NCBI GenBank assembly: GCA_017516745.1
Contig: JAFXBF010000009.1
Coordinates: 1 to 64,000, forward strand
Source: Clostridia bacterium
GTDB lineage: Bacteria; Bacillota; Clostridia; Oscillospirales; Acutalibacteraceae
Reading direction: 5' to 3'
Length of the DNA stretch: 64,000 nucleotides
The stretch's first letter is position 1, and each line of letters opens with the position of its first letter. Under the pieces are notes generated by a model. It had not been told where the DNA came from. It did no database searches and saw nothing but the letters and a program-made list of their open reading frames with translations. This document shows positions 16,824-25,379 of this stretch, in pieces. The position numbers and the translations under genes were made by a program.

Positions 16824-17834
16824 ATGGCAATTCTCGTTACCGGCGGTGCCGGATACATCGGCTCGCACACCTCGATTGAGCTTATCAAAGAGGGTTATGA
16901 TGTTATTATACTCGATAACTTCTATAACAGCAAGCCCGAAGCGCTGAATAGAATCAAAAAAATTTCGGGCGGCGATTTCAAATTCTACGAATGCGACATC
17001 CGTGACAAGGCAGGTCTTGACAAGGTCTTTGCCGAAAACGAGGTTGAAGCGGTTATTCACTTTGCCGGCCTCAAGGCTGTCGGCGAAAGCTGCCGAAAGC
17101 CCCTTGAGTATTACGAAAACAACATCGGCGGCACTGTAACACTCTGCCAGGCTATGCGTGACGCAGGCTGCAAGAAAATTGTTTTCAGCTCCTCTGCAAC
17201 AGTTTACGGCAGCAGCAATCCCTCACCGCTTCGTGAGGATATGCCTGCAGGCGGCACAACAAACCCCTACGGCACAACAAAGCTCTATATCGAAACCGTA
17301 CTTTCCGACCTTTATAAGTCCGACAACGAGTGGAGCGTAGTACTTCTTCGTTACTTTAATCCCATCGGTGCTCACAAGTCAGGTCTTATCGGCGAAGACC
17401 CCAACGGTATCCCGAACAACCTTATGCCCTACATCACACAGGTTGCTATCGGCAAGCTTGACCACCTCAACATTTTCGGCGACGATTACCCGACACCCGA
17501 CGGTACGGGCGTTCGTGATTACATTCACGTTGTTGACCTTGCATTGGGTCACCTCTGCGCAGTCAAAAAGGCTTGCTCGGGCACAGGCTGTAACGTTTAC
17601 AACCTCGGCACGGGCAACGGCTACAGCGTGCTTGACGTTGTAAAGGCGTTTGAAAAGGCAAGCGGTGTTGAGATTAAATATGTAATAGGCCCTCGCCGTG
17701 ACGGCGACATTGCAACCTGCTACTCCGACCCCTCCAAGGCAAAGGCAGAGCTTGGCTGGGAAGCAAAGTTCGGCATTGATGAAATGTGTGCCGACTCCTG
17801 GAACTGGCAGAAAAACAATCCGCAGGGACTTTAA
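16824..17834 (+). CDS. galE: UDP-glucose 4-epimerase
   Basis: A 336-residue short-chain dehydrogenase-fold enzyme interconverting UDP-galactose and UDP-glucose. The NAD-binding motif GGAGYIGSH is at residues 7-15. The catalytic SSATVYG serine/threonine and NPYGTTK YxxxK pair, and GTGVRDYIHVVDLA, are present. GGAGG lies 9 bp before the ATG. It is followed after 25 bp by a sugar:cation symporter gene, probably in one operon; galactose use also fits the GH36 gene at 49.8 kb. Confidence 0.96.
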   Translation: MAILVTGGAGYIGSHTSIELIKEGYDVIILDNFYNSKPEALNRIKKISGGDFKFYECDIRDKAGLDKVFAENEVEAVIHFAGLKAVGESCRKPLEYYENNIGGTVTLCQAMRDAGCKKIVFSSSATVYGSSNPSPLREDMPAGGTTNPYGTTKLYIETVLSDLYKSDNEWSVVLLRYFNPIGAHKSGLIGEDPNGIPNNLMPYITQVAIGKLDHLNIFGDDYPTPDGTGVRDYIHVVDLALGHLCAVKKACSGTGCNVYNLGTGNGYSVLDVVKAFEKASGVEIKYVIGPRRDGDIATCYSDPSKAKAELGWEAKFGIDEMCADSWNWQKNNPQGL

Positions 17835-17859
17835 TTAAATATCGAAAGGGTGCAAACAA

Positions 17860-19362
17860 ATGGCTAAAAGAGAAGGCTATGTAGTTGAGAAAAAAGAACT
17901 CAATATGTTCGCTATAGGCGCTATGGGTCAGGGTATGATTTATGCCATGATGTCAAGCTATATCAGCGACTATTACGTAAATGTCCTGCAGCTTCCACTT
18001 ACCTTTGTACTTATTCTTATGCTCGGCGCAAGAATATGGGACGCTATCAACGACCCGCTTATGGGTATGATTGCTGACCGCAGAGAGCCCACAAAGCGTG
18101 GCAAGATGAAGAAATATATCCTCTATGCTGTGCCGCCCATTGCGGTGCTCACTATGCTTATGTACTACGCACCGAATATGAGCACAACCTCGCTTATGAT
18201 TTATGCCGCCGTTACATATATCCTCTGGGGTATGGCATACACTATGGCGGACGTTCCGTTCTGGGGACTGCCCAACCTTATGACTCCCGGTGCAGAGGAA
18301 AGAGGCTACGTTATTTCCTACACCAAAAACCTCAACGGTATCGGCTCGGCTCTTCCCGAGGTACTCTTCCTTGTCGCAGGCTTTACACTGCCCACGCTCC
18401 TCGGAACAACAGGCCTTGAGTACGAAAAGCAGAGATATTTCATTATTGCTCTTGTTGCCGTTGTAATCGGTACTATAATGTATGGCAATGCTTACCGCCA
18501 CATTAACGAGCGTGTTATTCCGCCCGTAAAGCAGCGTCAACCCGGCGAGCCCTCAAGCCTTAAGAGAATTTTCACCTGCAAGCCGCTTATGCTTGTTGTT
18601 GCAATGGGCGTTCTCTCCAGCGGCAGATATATGGTACAGGCTGCGGCTGTTCATGTTGCCCGTTACGCTTTCTACATCGGCCCCGAGCTCACACCTGATA
18701 TGAGCCTTGCCGACAGAACAAAGTATATTTCTCAGAGCGTTTCATCTGTAAAGACAATCTTCCAGGTCTGCGCTATCGTCGGTATGTTCGGCGCAATGCT
18801 TCTCATGCCCAAGCTTATGAGAAAGTTCGACTACAAGAAAATTGTTATCACAACCTGCCTTGCAGGCTTTGCCGCAAGCATATTCACAACGCTTATCGGC
18901 TGGTTTACGGCTAACCTTTATATCTGTATTCCGTTTATTCTCGTTTCCTGCATACCTCTCGGTGTTCTCAACGTTGTTTCCAACGCTATGATTGGTGACT
19001 GCCTTGACTACCTTGAGCTTAAAACAGGCTTCCGTGACAACGGTCTGGGCTCAGCCTGCCAGGGCTTTGTAAATAAGCTCGGCAACGCTCTTGCAACAAG
19101 CGGCATTATCCTTATGTATATGTTCATTGACATTGACCCGTCAATGATGCTCAGTAACGAGGTTGTTGTTGCCGCAACAGAGCTCACAAGAATGCAGAAC
19201 TTTGCAATGTTCTCACTCGTTTCAATCGTTCCCGGTATCAGCATGCTGCTCTGCTCAATCCCGATGTTCTTCTACAAGATTTCGGGCAAGGAGAAGCAGA
19301 GAATAGTCGACGAGCTTGCCGCAAGAAGAGCAGCTCAAGCAGAAATGACAGCGAATGTATAA
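17860..19362 (+). CDS. GPH-family (MelB-like) sugar:cation symporter
   Basis: A 500-residue major facilitator with about twelve membrane helices. GARIWDAINDPLMGMIADR is the glycoside-pentoside-hexuronide family signature, and SCIPLGVLNVVSNAMIGDC in the second half is also typical. Such proteins import sugars or glycosides with H+ or Na+. The pairing with galE suggests a galactoside or galactose, but the sequence does not fix the substrate. GAAAGGG lies 10 bp before the ATG. Confidence 0.9.
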   Translation: MAKREGYVVEKKELNMFAIGAMGQGMIYAMMSSYISDYYVNVLQLPLTFVLILMLGARIWDAINDPLMGMIADRREPTKRGKMKKYILYAVPPIAVLTMLMYYAPNMSTTSLMIYAAVTYILWGMAYTMADVPFWGLPNLMTPGAEERGYVISYTKNLNGIGSALPEVLFLVAGFTLPTLLGTTGLEYEKQRYFIIALVAVVIGTIMYGNAYRHINERVIPPVKQRQPGEPSSLKRIFTCKPLMLVVAMGVLSSGRYMVQAAAVHVARYAFYIGPELTPDMSLADRTKYISQSVSSVKTIFQVCAIVGMFGAMLLMPKLMRKFDYKKIVITTCLAGFAASIFTTLIGWFTANLYICIPFILVSCIPLGVLNVVSNAMIGDCLDYLELKTGFRDNGLGSACQGFVNKLGNALATSGIILMYMFIDIDPSMMLSNEVVVAATELTRMQNFAMFSLVSIVPGISMLLCSIPMFFYKISGKEKQRIVDELAARRAAQAEMTANV

Positions 19363-19366
19363 GGTA

Positions 19367-19394
19367 TTGACATTTCGGAAATTTTAAGTATAAT
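19367..19394 (+). promoter_or_regulatory. promoter of antisense RNA, toxin locus 1
   Basis: TTGACA (19367-19372) and TATAAT (19389-19394) are 16 bp apart. It fires toward, and antisense to, the small toxin ORF. Confidence 0.82.
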
Positions 19395-19400
19395 AAAAGT

Positions 19401-19493
19401 GTAAGGCGTTACCGATAGACGGTTTCGCCCTCAATAATCAGTAGTTATAGAATAACCGCCAACTTGTCGAGGGTCTGGCGGTTAATTCTTTTT
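19401..19493 (+). ncRNA. antisense antitoxin RNA of toxin locus 1 (RatA-like)
   Basis: The transcript starts near GTAAGGCGTTACC (19401) and ends at AACCGCCA/TGGCGGTT followed by AATTCTTTTT (19454-19493). Its 3' end overlaps the end of the toxin gene on the opposite strand. A GTAAGGTGTTACC-like start is shared with the predicted toxin mRNA. Confidence 0.75.
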
Positions 19494-19580
19494 ATGCTCA
19501 AGAATTGTGACGAACAATCCTATTATGCCGATAAGTACAAGCGAAAAAGTGAACATATTCTCGTATGTAACATATTGCAT
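19482..19580 (-). CDS. type I toxin, holin-like/TxpA family peptide (locus 1)
   Basis: A 32-residue peptide beginning MQYVTYENMFTFSLVLIGII and ending with the polar tail EHKKN. A short polar start, one transmembrane helix and a basic end are the pattern of the putative holin-like toxin family that includes TxpA and BsrG. GGAGGG lies 6 bp before the ATG at 19580. This site is half of a CCCTC/GAGGG hairpin (19587-19601), so translation is probably masked. Its promoter lies far upstream because of a 280-bp insertion in the leader. Too short for routine gene callers. Confidence 0.82.
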   Translation of the reverse strand: MQYVTYENMFTFSLVLIGIIGLFVTILEHKKN

Positions 19581-19611
19581 AAGCATCCCTCCTTGCGAGG
19601 GCAAAGAGTTA

Positions 19612-19891
19612 AAAGCATAGAATAGGCGAACCCGATAAGCTCAAAAGCAAAATTCAACGCACATTGCTGCGTTTTTTGTCTTGAAATACGATAGTATTCC
19701 TGCGACAAAGAAGCCTTGCACTGCACGCTGAATTTTGTTTTTGAGTGCGAGCAGTTTTTGGCGGACAAATTTTTCGACGATACAAGGCAAAAAAAGTTCA
19801 ACAAGGCTATCCGCCTGTTAAACTTTTTTAACGAAGTAGCGACAAAAATTTGCCGTCAAAAACCTTATTGTGTTCGCCTATTCTATGCTTT
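19612..19891. mobile_element. 280-bp palindromic MITE-like insertion in toxin leader
   Basis: Perfect 20-bp terminal inverted repeats, AAAGCATAGAATAGGCGAAC at the left end and its complement at 19,872-19,891, enclose nested quasi-palindromes. Examples are AAAATTCAACGC/GCTGAATTTT and TTTTTGGCGGACAAATTT with its near-complement. There is no transposase; open frames crossing it are palindrome artefacts. TA dinucleotides adjoin both ends. Compared with locus 3, it splits the toxin mRNA leader between its 5' start and its ribosome site. Confidence 0.78.
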
Positions 19892-19926
19892 AGCCTATCC
19901 GTTAAAGGTAACACCTTACGAGAGAG

Positions 19927-19955
19927 ATTATATATACTGTGTCGGAAAATGTCAA
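19927..19955 (-). promoter_or_regulatory. promoter of toxin mRNA, locus 1
   Basis: On the minus strand TTGACA (19955-19950) and TATAAT (19932-19927) are spaced by 17 bp. Transcription would cross the insertion before reaching the toxin start at 19580. Confidence 0.85.
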
Positions 19956-20015
19956 TATTAATATAATAATACAAAAGGAGCAGTTTTGTGTTTTGCAAGA
20001 CTGCTCCTTTTTTAT

Positions 20016-20786
20016 CTATTCGTGATTTCGGATTTTCGTCAGCGCACCCTTTTCGAGGCGGCTTACCTGTGCCTGGGATATGCCTATTTCCTCGGCTACC
20101 TCAATCTGTGTCAGCCCACGCATAAAGCGCAGTGAGAGTATGCGCTTTTCTCTCGGCGACAAATCCTCAATTGACTGCCGCATTAAAATTTCGTCAATCC
20201 AGCCCTCGTCGTTGCCGCCGTCGCCAATCTGATCCATAACGTAAATGGTGTCGCCGCCGTCGTTGTAAACGGGCTCGTATAGCGAAACGGGGTCAACAAT
20301 AGCCTCAAGTGCAATTACGACCTCTTCCTTTTTCAGCCCCATTTCCTCGGCAATTTCGTTTATTGTGGGCTCTCTGCCTAAGTCATTTACCAGCTTTTCC
20401 TTTGCCTGAATTGCGTGGTAGGCGGTGTCACGCATTGAACGGCTGACCCTTACGGGGTTGTTGTCACGCAGGTATCTGCGCACTTCGCCTGCTATCATCG
20501 GCACGGCATAGGTTGAAAAGCGCACGGGCTGTGAAATGTCGAAATTATCTATTGATTTTATCAGTCCTATACACCCGACCTGAAAAAGGTCGTCCATATT
20601 TTCATTTCTGTTTGAAAAACGCTGAATTACGCTGAGCACAAGCCTCAGATTGCCGTTGACAAGTGCCTCCCGTGCTGCCGTGTCGCCGTTTCGTGCTTTT
20701 TCGAGCAGCACTCTTTTTTCGCTTTCTTTTAATACCTTAAGCTTTGCGGTGTTTACTCCGCATATTTCCACCTTGCTGAACTGCAT
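20016..20786 (-). CDS. sigG: forespore sigma factor sigma-G
   Basis: A 256-residue sigma-70-family factor. The N-terminal KVEICGVNTAKLKVLKESEK is the sigma-G-specific start. Region 2 contains DDLFQVGCIGLIKSIDNFD and FSTYAVPMIAGEVRRYLRD, and region 4 contains LTQIEVAEEIGISQAQVSRL. It directs late forespore genes. The ATG at 20786 follows GGAGGGATG; the frame extends to 20894 without a site. It is divergent from spoIVB rather than beside sigE/spoIIGA as in B. subtilis. Confidence 0.96.
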   Translation of the reverse strand: MQFSKVEICGVNTAKLKVLKESEKRVLLEKARNGDTAAREALVNGNLRLVLSVIQRFSNRNENMDDLFQVGCIGLIKSIDNFDISQPVRFSTYAVPMIAGEVRRYLRDNNPVRVSRSMRDTAYHAIQAKEKLVNDLGREPTINEIAEEMGLKKEEVVIALEAIVDPVSLYEPVYNDGGDTIYVMDQIGDGGNDEGWIDEILMRQSIEDLSPREKRILSLRFMRGLTQIEVAEEIGISQAQVSRLEKGALTKIRNHE

Positions 20787-20937
20787 ATCATCCCTCCGAC
20801 AGAGAGTATTGACTCTGCAAGGACAGAATAATACAGCGCTCAAATATTCATTTTTAATCAAAATTTTCCTTGATTTTTTTGTGGACGGTTGCACACATTA
20901 TATGTGCGGCTCATTTCTCCTTTTTTGGAGGTGAGAT

Positions 20938-22155
20938 ATGCGAAAGGCAATTAAGGCTGTAAGCGCTTTTATGGCTTTGATATGTACCTTTGTTTTTGCA
21001 TTTATCTGTTACGGTACGGTTTATGTTCCCGATTCAATTCTGGCTCAGGACATATATAATCTGGATACCGGCAGTCCGTTTTTCAACTGCGTCTGCGAGG
21101 GCGGAACGGCTGTTTCGGCGGGCTCTCTTTCCAAGGTGTATCCTGCGCAGATAAAGCTTTTTAACGTCGTTCCGGTCAAAAACTCGACCGTCAAGGTCGT
21201 AAACCGCCGTTATGTTTCTCTTGGCGGTACACCCTTCGGACTCAGGATTTTTACAAACGGCGTTCTTGTAACGGGTGTCGGCTCCGTTCCCACAAAGAGC
21301 GGTACTGTTTATCCGGCAAAAAAAGCAGGCATAAAGCAAGGTGACATCATAATCAGAATCAACGGCGCAACGGTAACCTCCAACCAAGAAATAACACAGC
21401 TTGTTGAGCGGTGCGGCGGCAAAAAGCTGACCGTTGAGCTCATAAGAGACGGTAAGAACAAAACAGTCAGTCTGCTTCCTGCCAGGCAGTCGGCAGACGG
21501 CAGATATAAAATAGGGCTCTGGGTGCGTGATTCAACGGCAGGTGTCGGTACGATAACCTTTGTTGACAGCGACACCGGTGTGTTTGCAGGGCTCGGACAC
21601 GCAATATGTGATGCTGATACGGGCGATGTAATGCCCTTGAGAACAGGCGATATATTGGGTGCAACCATTCGTGGCTGTGTTAAAGGAACATCCGGAACGC
21701 CGGGTGAATTGTGCGGCGTTTTCTCTACGGGAGTACTGGGAGAGCTGTATATAAATGGCTCAAAAGGTGTATACGGTGTACTGAATAAGCTTCCAAAAAA
21801 ATCCGACAGAATTCCGGTGGCTCTCAGTGACGAGGTAGTTACGGGTAAAGCTCAGGTTATTTCAACGGTAAACGGCACAAAGCCGGAGTACTACGATATT
21901 GAAATAACGAAGATTCACAGGGTAAATGACGAAGAGAAGAATATGGTAATCAAAGTAACCGATGAAGAATTGCTTGAAAAAACAGGCGGTATAGTTCAGG
22001 GTATGAGCGGCAGCCCCATTGTTCAGAACGGAATGCTTGTCGGTGCGGTGACACACGTTTTTGTCAACGACCCGCAGCAGGGCTACGCAATTTTTGCCGA
22101 TACGATGCTCGATACGGCAACAGGGCTTTACGAGAGCTTAGAGGACGCAGCTTAA
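20938..22155 (+). CDS. spoIVB: SpoIVB serine peptidase
   Basis: A 405-residue exported peptidase (family S55). It has an N-terminal hydrophobic anchor (about 5-28) and a PDZ domain (about 100-185, with AGIKQGDIIIRINGATV). The peptidase domain has the H221 motif GLGHAICD and the serine motif GMSGSPI near 355-361. SpoIVB is secreted by the forespore and signals activation of pro-sigma-K in the mother cell. TTGGAGGTGAG lies before the ATG. The divergent partner sigG fits forespore control. Confidence 0.96.
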   Translation: MRKAIKAVSAFMALICTFVFAFICYGTVYVPDSILAQDIYNLDTGSPFFNCVCEGGTAVSAGSLSKVYPAQIKLFNVVPVKNSTVKVVNRRYVSLGGTPFGLRIFTNGVLVTGVGSVPTKSGTVYPAKKAGIKQGDIIIRINGATVTSNQEITQLVERCGGKKLTVELIRDGKNKTVSLLPARQSADGRYKIGLWVRDSTAGVGTITFVDSDTGVFAGLGHAICDADTGDVMPLRTGDILGATIRGCVKGTSGTPGELCGVFSTGVLGELYINGSKGVYGVLNKLPKKSDRIPVALSDEVVTGKAQVISTVNGTKPEYYDIEITKIHRVNDEEKNMVIKVTDEELLEKTGGIVQGMSGSPIVQNGMLVGAVTHVFVNDPQQGYAIFADTMLDTATGLYESLEDAA

Positions 22156-22179
22156 ACTGACAAAACCTTTCCTCAAAAG

Positions 22180-22223
22180 ATAAGCACGGTGTTTTTACGA
22201 GCCGCAAAACACCGTGCTTTTGT
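22180..22223 (+). terminator. terminator of spoIVB
   Basis: AAGCACGGTGTTTT pairs with AAAACACCGTGCTTTT around ACGAGCCGC. Confidence 0.9.
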
Positions 22224-22242
22224 TGAAGGCGAGGAACGTACA

Positions 22243-22276
22243 TAAAAAAAGAAAGCCCACAAAATGTGAGCTTTCC
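22243..22276 (-). terminator. terminator of rny
   Basis: On the minus strand GAAAGCTCACA pairs with TGTGGGCTTTC, followed by TTTTTTT. Confidence 0.9.
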
Positions 22277-22283
22277 GAAAATT

Positions 22284-23837
22284 TTATTTTGCGTAATCCG
22301 TTGCTCTGTTTTCACGGATAATGTTGACCTTGATCTGACCCGGATATTCGAGTTCTTCCTCAATCTTGGTAACAATATCTCTTGCGAGCAGTACCATCTT
22401 GTCGTCTGTGATGATGTCGGGCTTGACCATAATGCGAACCTCACGGCCTGCCTGAATGGCGAAGGAACGCTCAACACCGTTGAAGGAGTTGGAGATTTCC
22501 TCAAGCTTTTCAAGACGCTTGATGTAGTTCTGTACGTTCTCTCTTCTTGCACCGGGACGTGCTGCGGAGATAGCGTCTGCCGCCTGAACGAGGCAGGCAA
22601 CGATAGTCTTTGCTTCAATGTCGCCGTGGTGAGCGTGGATAGCGTGGACAACCTTTTCGTTTTCCTTGTACTTGCGTGCGTATTCAACGCCGAGCTCGAT
22701 GTGAGAGCCGTCAAGCTCATGGTCGAGAGCCTTACCGATATCGTGGAGAAGACCTGCACGCTTTGCAAGCTTGACGTCTGCGCCGATTTCGGCAGCCATA
22801 AGACCTGCAAGGTAGGAAACCTCAAGTGAGTGGTTGAGAACGTTCTGACCGTAGCTGGTACGGTATCTCAGGCGGCCGAGGATTTTGACAAGCTCGGGAT
22901 GAATGCCGTTGACGCCTGCGTCAAGAACTGCTCTTTCACCTGCCTGCTTGATTGTGTGCTCAACCTCTTTGCGTGCCTTTTCGTGCATTTCCTCAATACG
23001 GGCAGGGTGAATTCTGCCGTCGGAAATGAGCTTTTCGAGAGTGAGTCTTGCGACCTCTCTGCGAACGGGGTCAAAGCTTGAAAGTGTAATTGCTTCGGGT
23101 GTGTCGTCGATGATAAGGTCAACGCCCGTGATTGTTTCGAGGGTACGGATGTTACGACCCTCACGGCCGATGATTCTGCCCTTCATTTCATCGTTGGGCA
23201 GGGCAACAACGGAAACTGTAGCCTCTGCAACCTGCTCTGCAGCGCAGCGCTGGATTGCTGTGGAAACGATTTCACGTGCCATATTGTCGGACTCGTCACG
23301 CAGCTTCTGCTCGAATTCGAGCACCTTGTGTGCCTTTTCTCTGGTGAGATCCTCCTCAAGTGACTTGAGAAGGTAATCTCTTGCCTGGTCCTTGGTGAAG
23401 TTTGAAATTCTTTCAAGCATTTCAAACTGGCTGCGCTTGATGGCTTCGATTTCTTCGAGCTTTGCGTCAGCCGCCTTGATTTTGCCGTTGAGAATTTCGT
23501 CCTTCTTGTCGAGGTTGTCAGCCTTCTTGTCGAGCAGCTCTTCACGCTGCATATTGCGTCTTTCCTGCTTCTGAACCTCGGAGCGTCTTTCACGCAGCTC
23601 GTTTTCAGCTGCTGTACGCTCTTTGTGAATGGTATCTCTTGCTTCAAGAATTGCTTCTTTCTTTTTGGATTCGGCCTGTGCAAGTGCATCGTTGACTATG
23701 CGGGCCGCTTCCTGTTCTGCCGAGCCTATCTGGGCTTCGGCAACCTTACGCCTATGTAAACCGCCGACGAAGAAGAAAACTACGCTTCCTACTGCGAAGG
23801 CGATAACTATAAGTGCGATTGCAAGTATCGGATTCAA
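22284..23837 (-). CDS. rny: ribonuclease Y
   Basis: A 517-residue membrane-anchored endoribonuclease that starts bulk mRNA decay. It has an N-terminal transmembrane helix (about 3-26), a long charged coiled coil (about 30-190), a KH domain with [13 protein letters not shown], and an HD domain with [13 protein letters not shown] and HAIHAHHGD. The length matches the usual 510-520. GGAGGTGCC lies before the ATG. It is monocistronic with its own terminator. Confidence 0.97.
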   Translation of the reverse strand: MNPILAIALIVIAFAVGSVVFFFVGGLHRRKVAEAQIGSAEQEAARIVNDALAQAESKKKEAILEARDTIHKERTAAENELRERRSEVQKQERRNMQREELLDKKADNLDKKDEILNGKIKAADAKLEEIEAIKRSQFEMLERISNFTKDQARDYLLKSLEEDLTREKAHKVLEFEQKLRDESDNMAREIVSTAIQRCAAEQVAEATVSVVALPNDEMKGRIIGREGRNIRTLETITGVDLIIDDTPEAITLSSFDPVRREVARLTLEKLISDGRIHPARIEEMHEKARKEVEHTIKQAGERAVLDAGVNGIHPELVKILGRLRYRTSYGQNVLNHSLEVSYLAGLMAAEIGADVKLAKRAGLLHDIGKALDHELDGSHIELGVEYARKYKENEKVVHAIHAHHGDIEAKTIVACLVQAADAISAARPGARRENVQNYIKRLEKLEEISNSFNGVERSFAIQAGREVRIMVKPDIITDDKMVLLARDIVTKIEEELEYPGQIKVNIIRENRATDYAK

Positions 23838-24120
23838 ACTGTTGGCACCTCCTTGATTGTAGATTTTTAATTAACAGTTCAATGAAAAATTTATCGTCGC
23901 TCTGTGCGGAATGAAAAATCGGCTTGTGTTCCGCAGGAACGGCAGGCGAAAAAGGCGGTATCGAAGCATTAATACCCCTTTTTATGCACTACATATTGTA
24001 TATTATAACTTTTAAGTGGGTATGTCAAGTATTTATATGTATGTTTATAATATTTTTATCATTATATTTGTGCAGTTCGTTGCAATTTGCACAAACAGGC
24101 GGTTAAAACCTTGTGTTAAA
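23838..24120. other. leader/intergenic region upstream of rny
   Basis: About 280 bp with no gene. The minus strand has TTGACA (24028-24023) and TATAAT (24007-24002), only 15 bp apart, a probable rny promoter. This would give a leader of roughly 160 nt that includes a GTTCCGCAGGAAC-type hairpin. I see no known riboswitch in it. Confidence 0.45.
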
Positions 24121-24126
24121 AAACAC

Positions 24127-24155
24127 TTGCCTGTGCCGCATAAGTGTGGTAAAAT
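24127..24155 (+). promoter_or_regulatory. promoter of dockerin-protein gene
   Basis: TTGCCT (24127-24132) and TAAAAT (24150-24155), spacing 17 bp. Confidence 0.55.
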
Positions 24156-24194
24156 AACTTGGATAAAATTGTTGACAGAAAAGTAGGTATATAT

Positions 24195-24509
24195 ATGAAA
24201 AAAGCACTTCTTTCAATTGTACTTGTTGTTGCGCTTGTTGCGGGTCTTTGCTCGGTTTCCTTCGGCGCTTCTCAAAAAGCCGGTGATGTCGATTTCGACG
24301 GTCTCGTAACGGCGGAGGATGCTCTGCTTGTCCTTCGTGCAACCTCGGGCACAACCTCTCTTTCCTCCGCACAGATTAAGGCGGCGGACGTAACTTACGA
24401 CGGTAAGGTCAATTCCGTTGACGCACTGCGCATACTTCTCTATGTCTGTGGCAGCATCAATTCTCTCGATAAACTCGGCGGCGAAGAGGGCGACGACATC
24501 ATTATTTAA
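24195..24509 (+). CDS. small secreted dockerin-domain protein
   Basis: A 104-residue protein with a clear signal peptide (MKKALLSIVLVVALVAG, cleavage after about SFGA). It carries a type I dockerin: two F-hand calcium repeats, GDVDFDGLVTAEDALLVLR and ADVTYDGKVNSVDALRILL. The rest is a short acidic tail. It has no catalytic domain. Dockerins bind cohesins on scaffoldins; no cohesin gene is in the window, so the partner is unknown. The ATG at 24195 puts the signal peptide at the N-terminus; the earlier ATG at 24159 does not. Confidence 0.88.
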   Translation: MKKALLSIVLVVALVAGLCSVSFGASQKAGDVDFDGLVTAEDALLVLRATSGTTSLSSAQIKAADVTYDGKVNSVDALRILLYVCGSINSLDKLGGEEGDDIII

Positions 24510-24580
24510 ACACGGTGTACACAGCCCGGCCGATTAAGCACAAGGCATATTGTGCAAATTTCCTAAAATTAAAAAAATGC

Positions 24581-24610
24581 TTGACCTGATCCTCTTACTT
24601 GTGGTATAGT
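24581..24610 (+). promoter_or_regulatory. promoter of rpmG-secE-nusG operon
   Basis: TTGACC (24581-24586) and TATAGT (24605-24610) are 18 bp apart, followed by a short leader containing the CCTCTTAC/GTAAGAGG repeat. Confidence 0.75.
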
Positions 24611-24687
24611 ATCTGTACCTCTGTAAGAGGGTTATTTTTTTGTGCCCTTTTTTGAGGGAGGCAATTTAAAAATGGAGGTGCCGAATT

Positions 24688-24849
24688 ATGGCCGGAGATG
24701 CAAGAGTAAAGGTTACTCTCTCCTGCACTGAGTGCAAACAGCGCAACTACAACACAATGAAAAACAAGAAGAACACGCCTGAAAAGCTGGAGATGAACAA
24801 GTACTGCAGATTCTGCAAGAAACACACACTCCACAAGGAAACAAAATAA
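24688..24849 (+). CDS. rpmG: 50S ribosomal protein L33
   Basis: A 53-residue protein with two CxxC zinc motifs: CTECKQRNY near the N-terminus and [13 protein letters not shown] near the C-terminus. This is the zinc-binding form of L33. AATGGAGGTGCC lies before the ATG. It heads the classic rpmG-secE-nusG order, 15 bp before secE. It is too short for many ORF filters. Confidence 0.97.
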   Translation: MAGDARVKVTLSCTECKQRNYNTMKNKKNTPEKLEMNKYCRFCKKHTLHKETK

Positions 24850-24864
24850 TCGGGAGGTAGAAAA

Positions 24865-25329
24865 ATGGCAAAGGATCAAAATTCCGAGGCAGCTAAGAAG
24901 GTTGCCGATGCCGAAAAAGCCTCAAAGAAAAAGGCCGGCAAAAACGGCGACCGTCCGAACATCTTTGTTCGTGCGGCCAAGGCTATTGCCAAGTTCTTCA
25001 AAGACCTCAAGGGTGAGACCAAAAAGATCGTATGGCCCAACGCCAAGACCGTTCTTAAGAACACCGGTATCGTTCTTGCCGTAGTTCTTATTATCGGCGC
25101 AGGCATCTGGCTTGTTGACTGGGGTCTTTCCGAAGGCATCAATGCGGTTCTCGGAATCGAAATCGGTGCAGAGGAAACAACCACTGAGGCCGCTGCAGGT
25201 GAAACAACAACCGCAGCCGCTGCAGGCGAAACAACAACCGCCGCAGCTGCAGAGGAAACAACAACCGCAGCACAGGAAACAGAGGCAGCAACACAGGCAG
25301 CTACCGAAGCCGCAAGCGAAGCTGAATAA
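24865..25329 (+). CDS. secE: preprotein translocase subunit SecE with extra repetitive tail
   Basis: A 154-residue protein, where Firmicutes SecE usually has 60-80. The core is standard: amphipathic FFKDLKGETKKIVWPNAKT (44-62) and one transmembrane helix (66-88). A basic K-rich N-terminal stretch precedes it. From residue 102 there is a T/A/E low-complexity tail with AAAGETTT-type units that would lie outside the membrane. The gene sits between rpmG and nusG as expected, and the tail is in frame with an ordinary stop codon. Confidence 0.95.
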   Translation: MAKDQNSEAAKKVADAEKASKKKAGKNGDRPNIFVRAAKAIAKFFKDLKGETKKIVWPNAKTVLKNTGIVLAVVLIIGAGIWLVDWGLSEGINAVLGIEIGAEETTTEAAAGETTTAAAAGETTTAAAAEETTTAAQETEAATQAATEAASEAE

Positions 25330-25379
25330 TTCAGTTTTACTTTAAAGGCTAAAAAAATCTGTTTCTTCGGAGGATAACA

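Noticed and set aside
19523-19961. Overlapping open frames of 81-93 residues on both strands
   Set aside because: They run across the palindromic insertion and have no ribosome site; the real coding unit is the 32-residue toxin.
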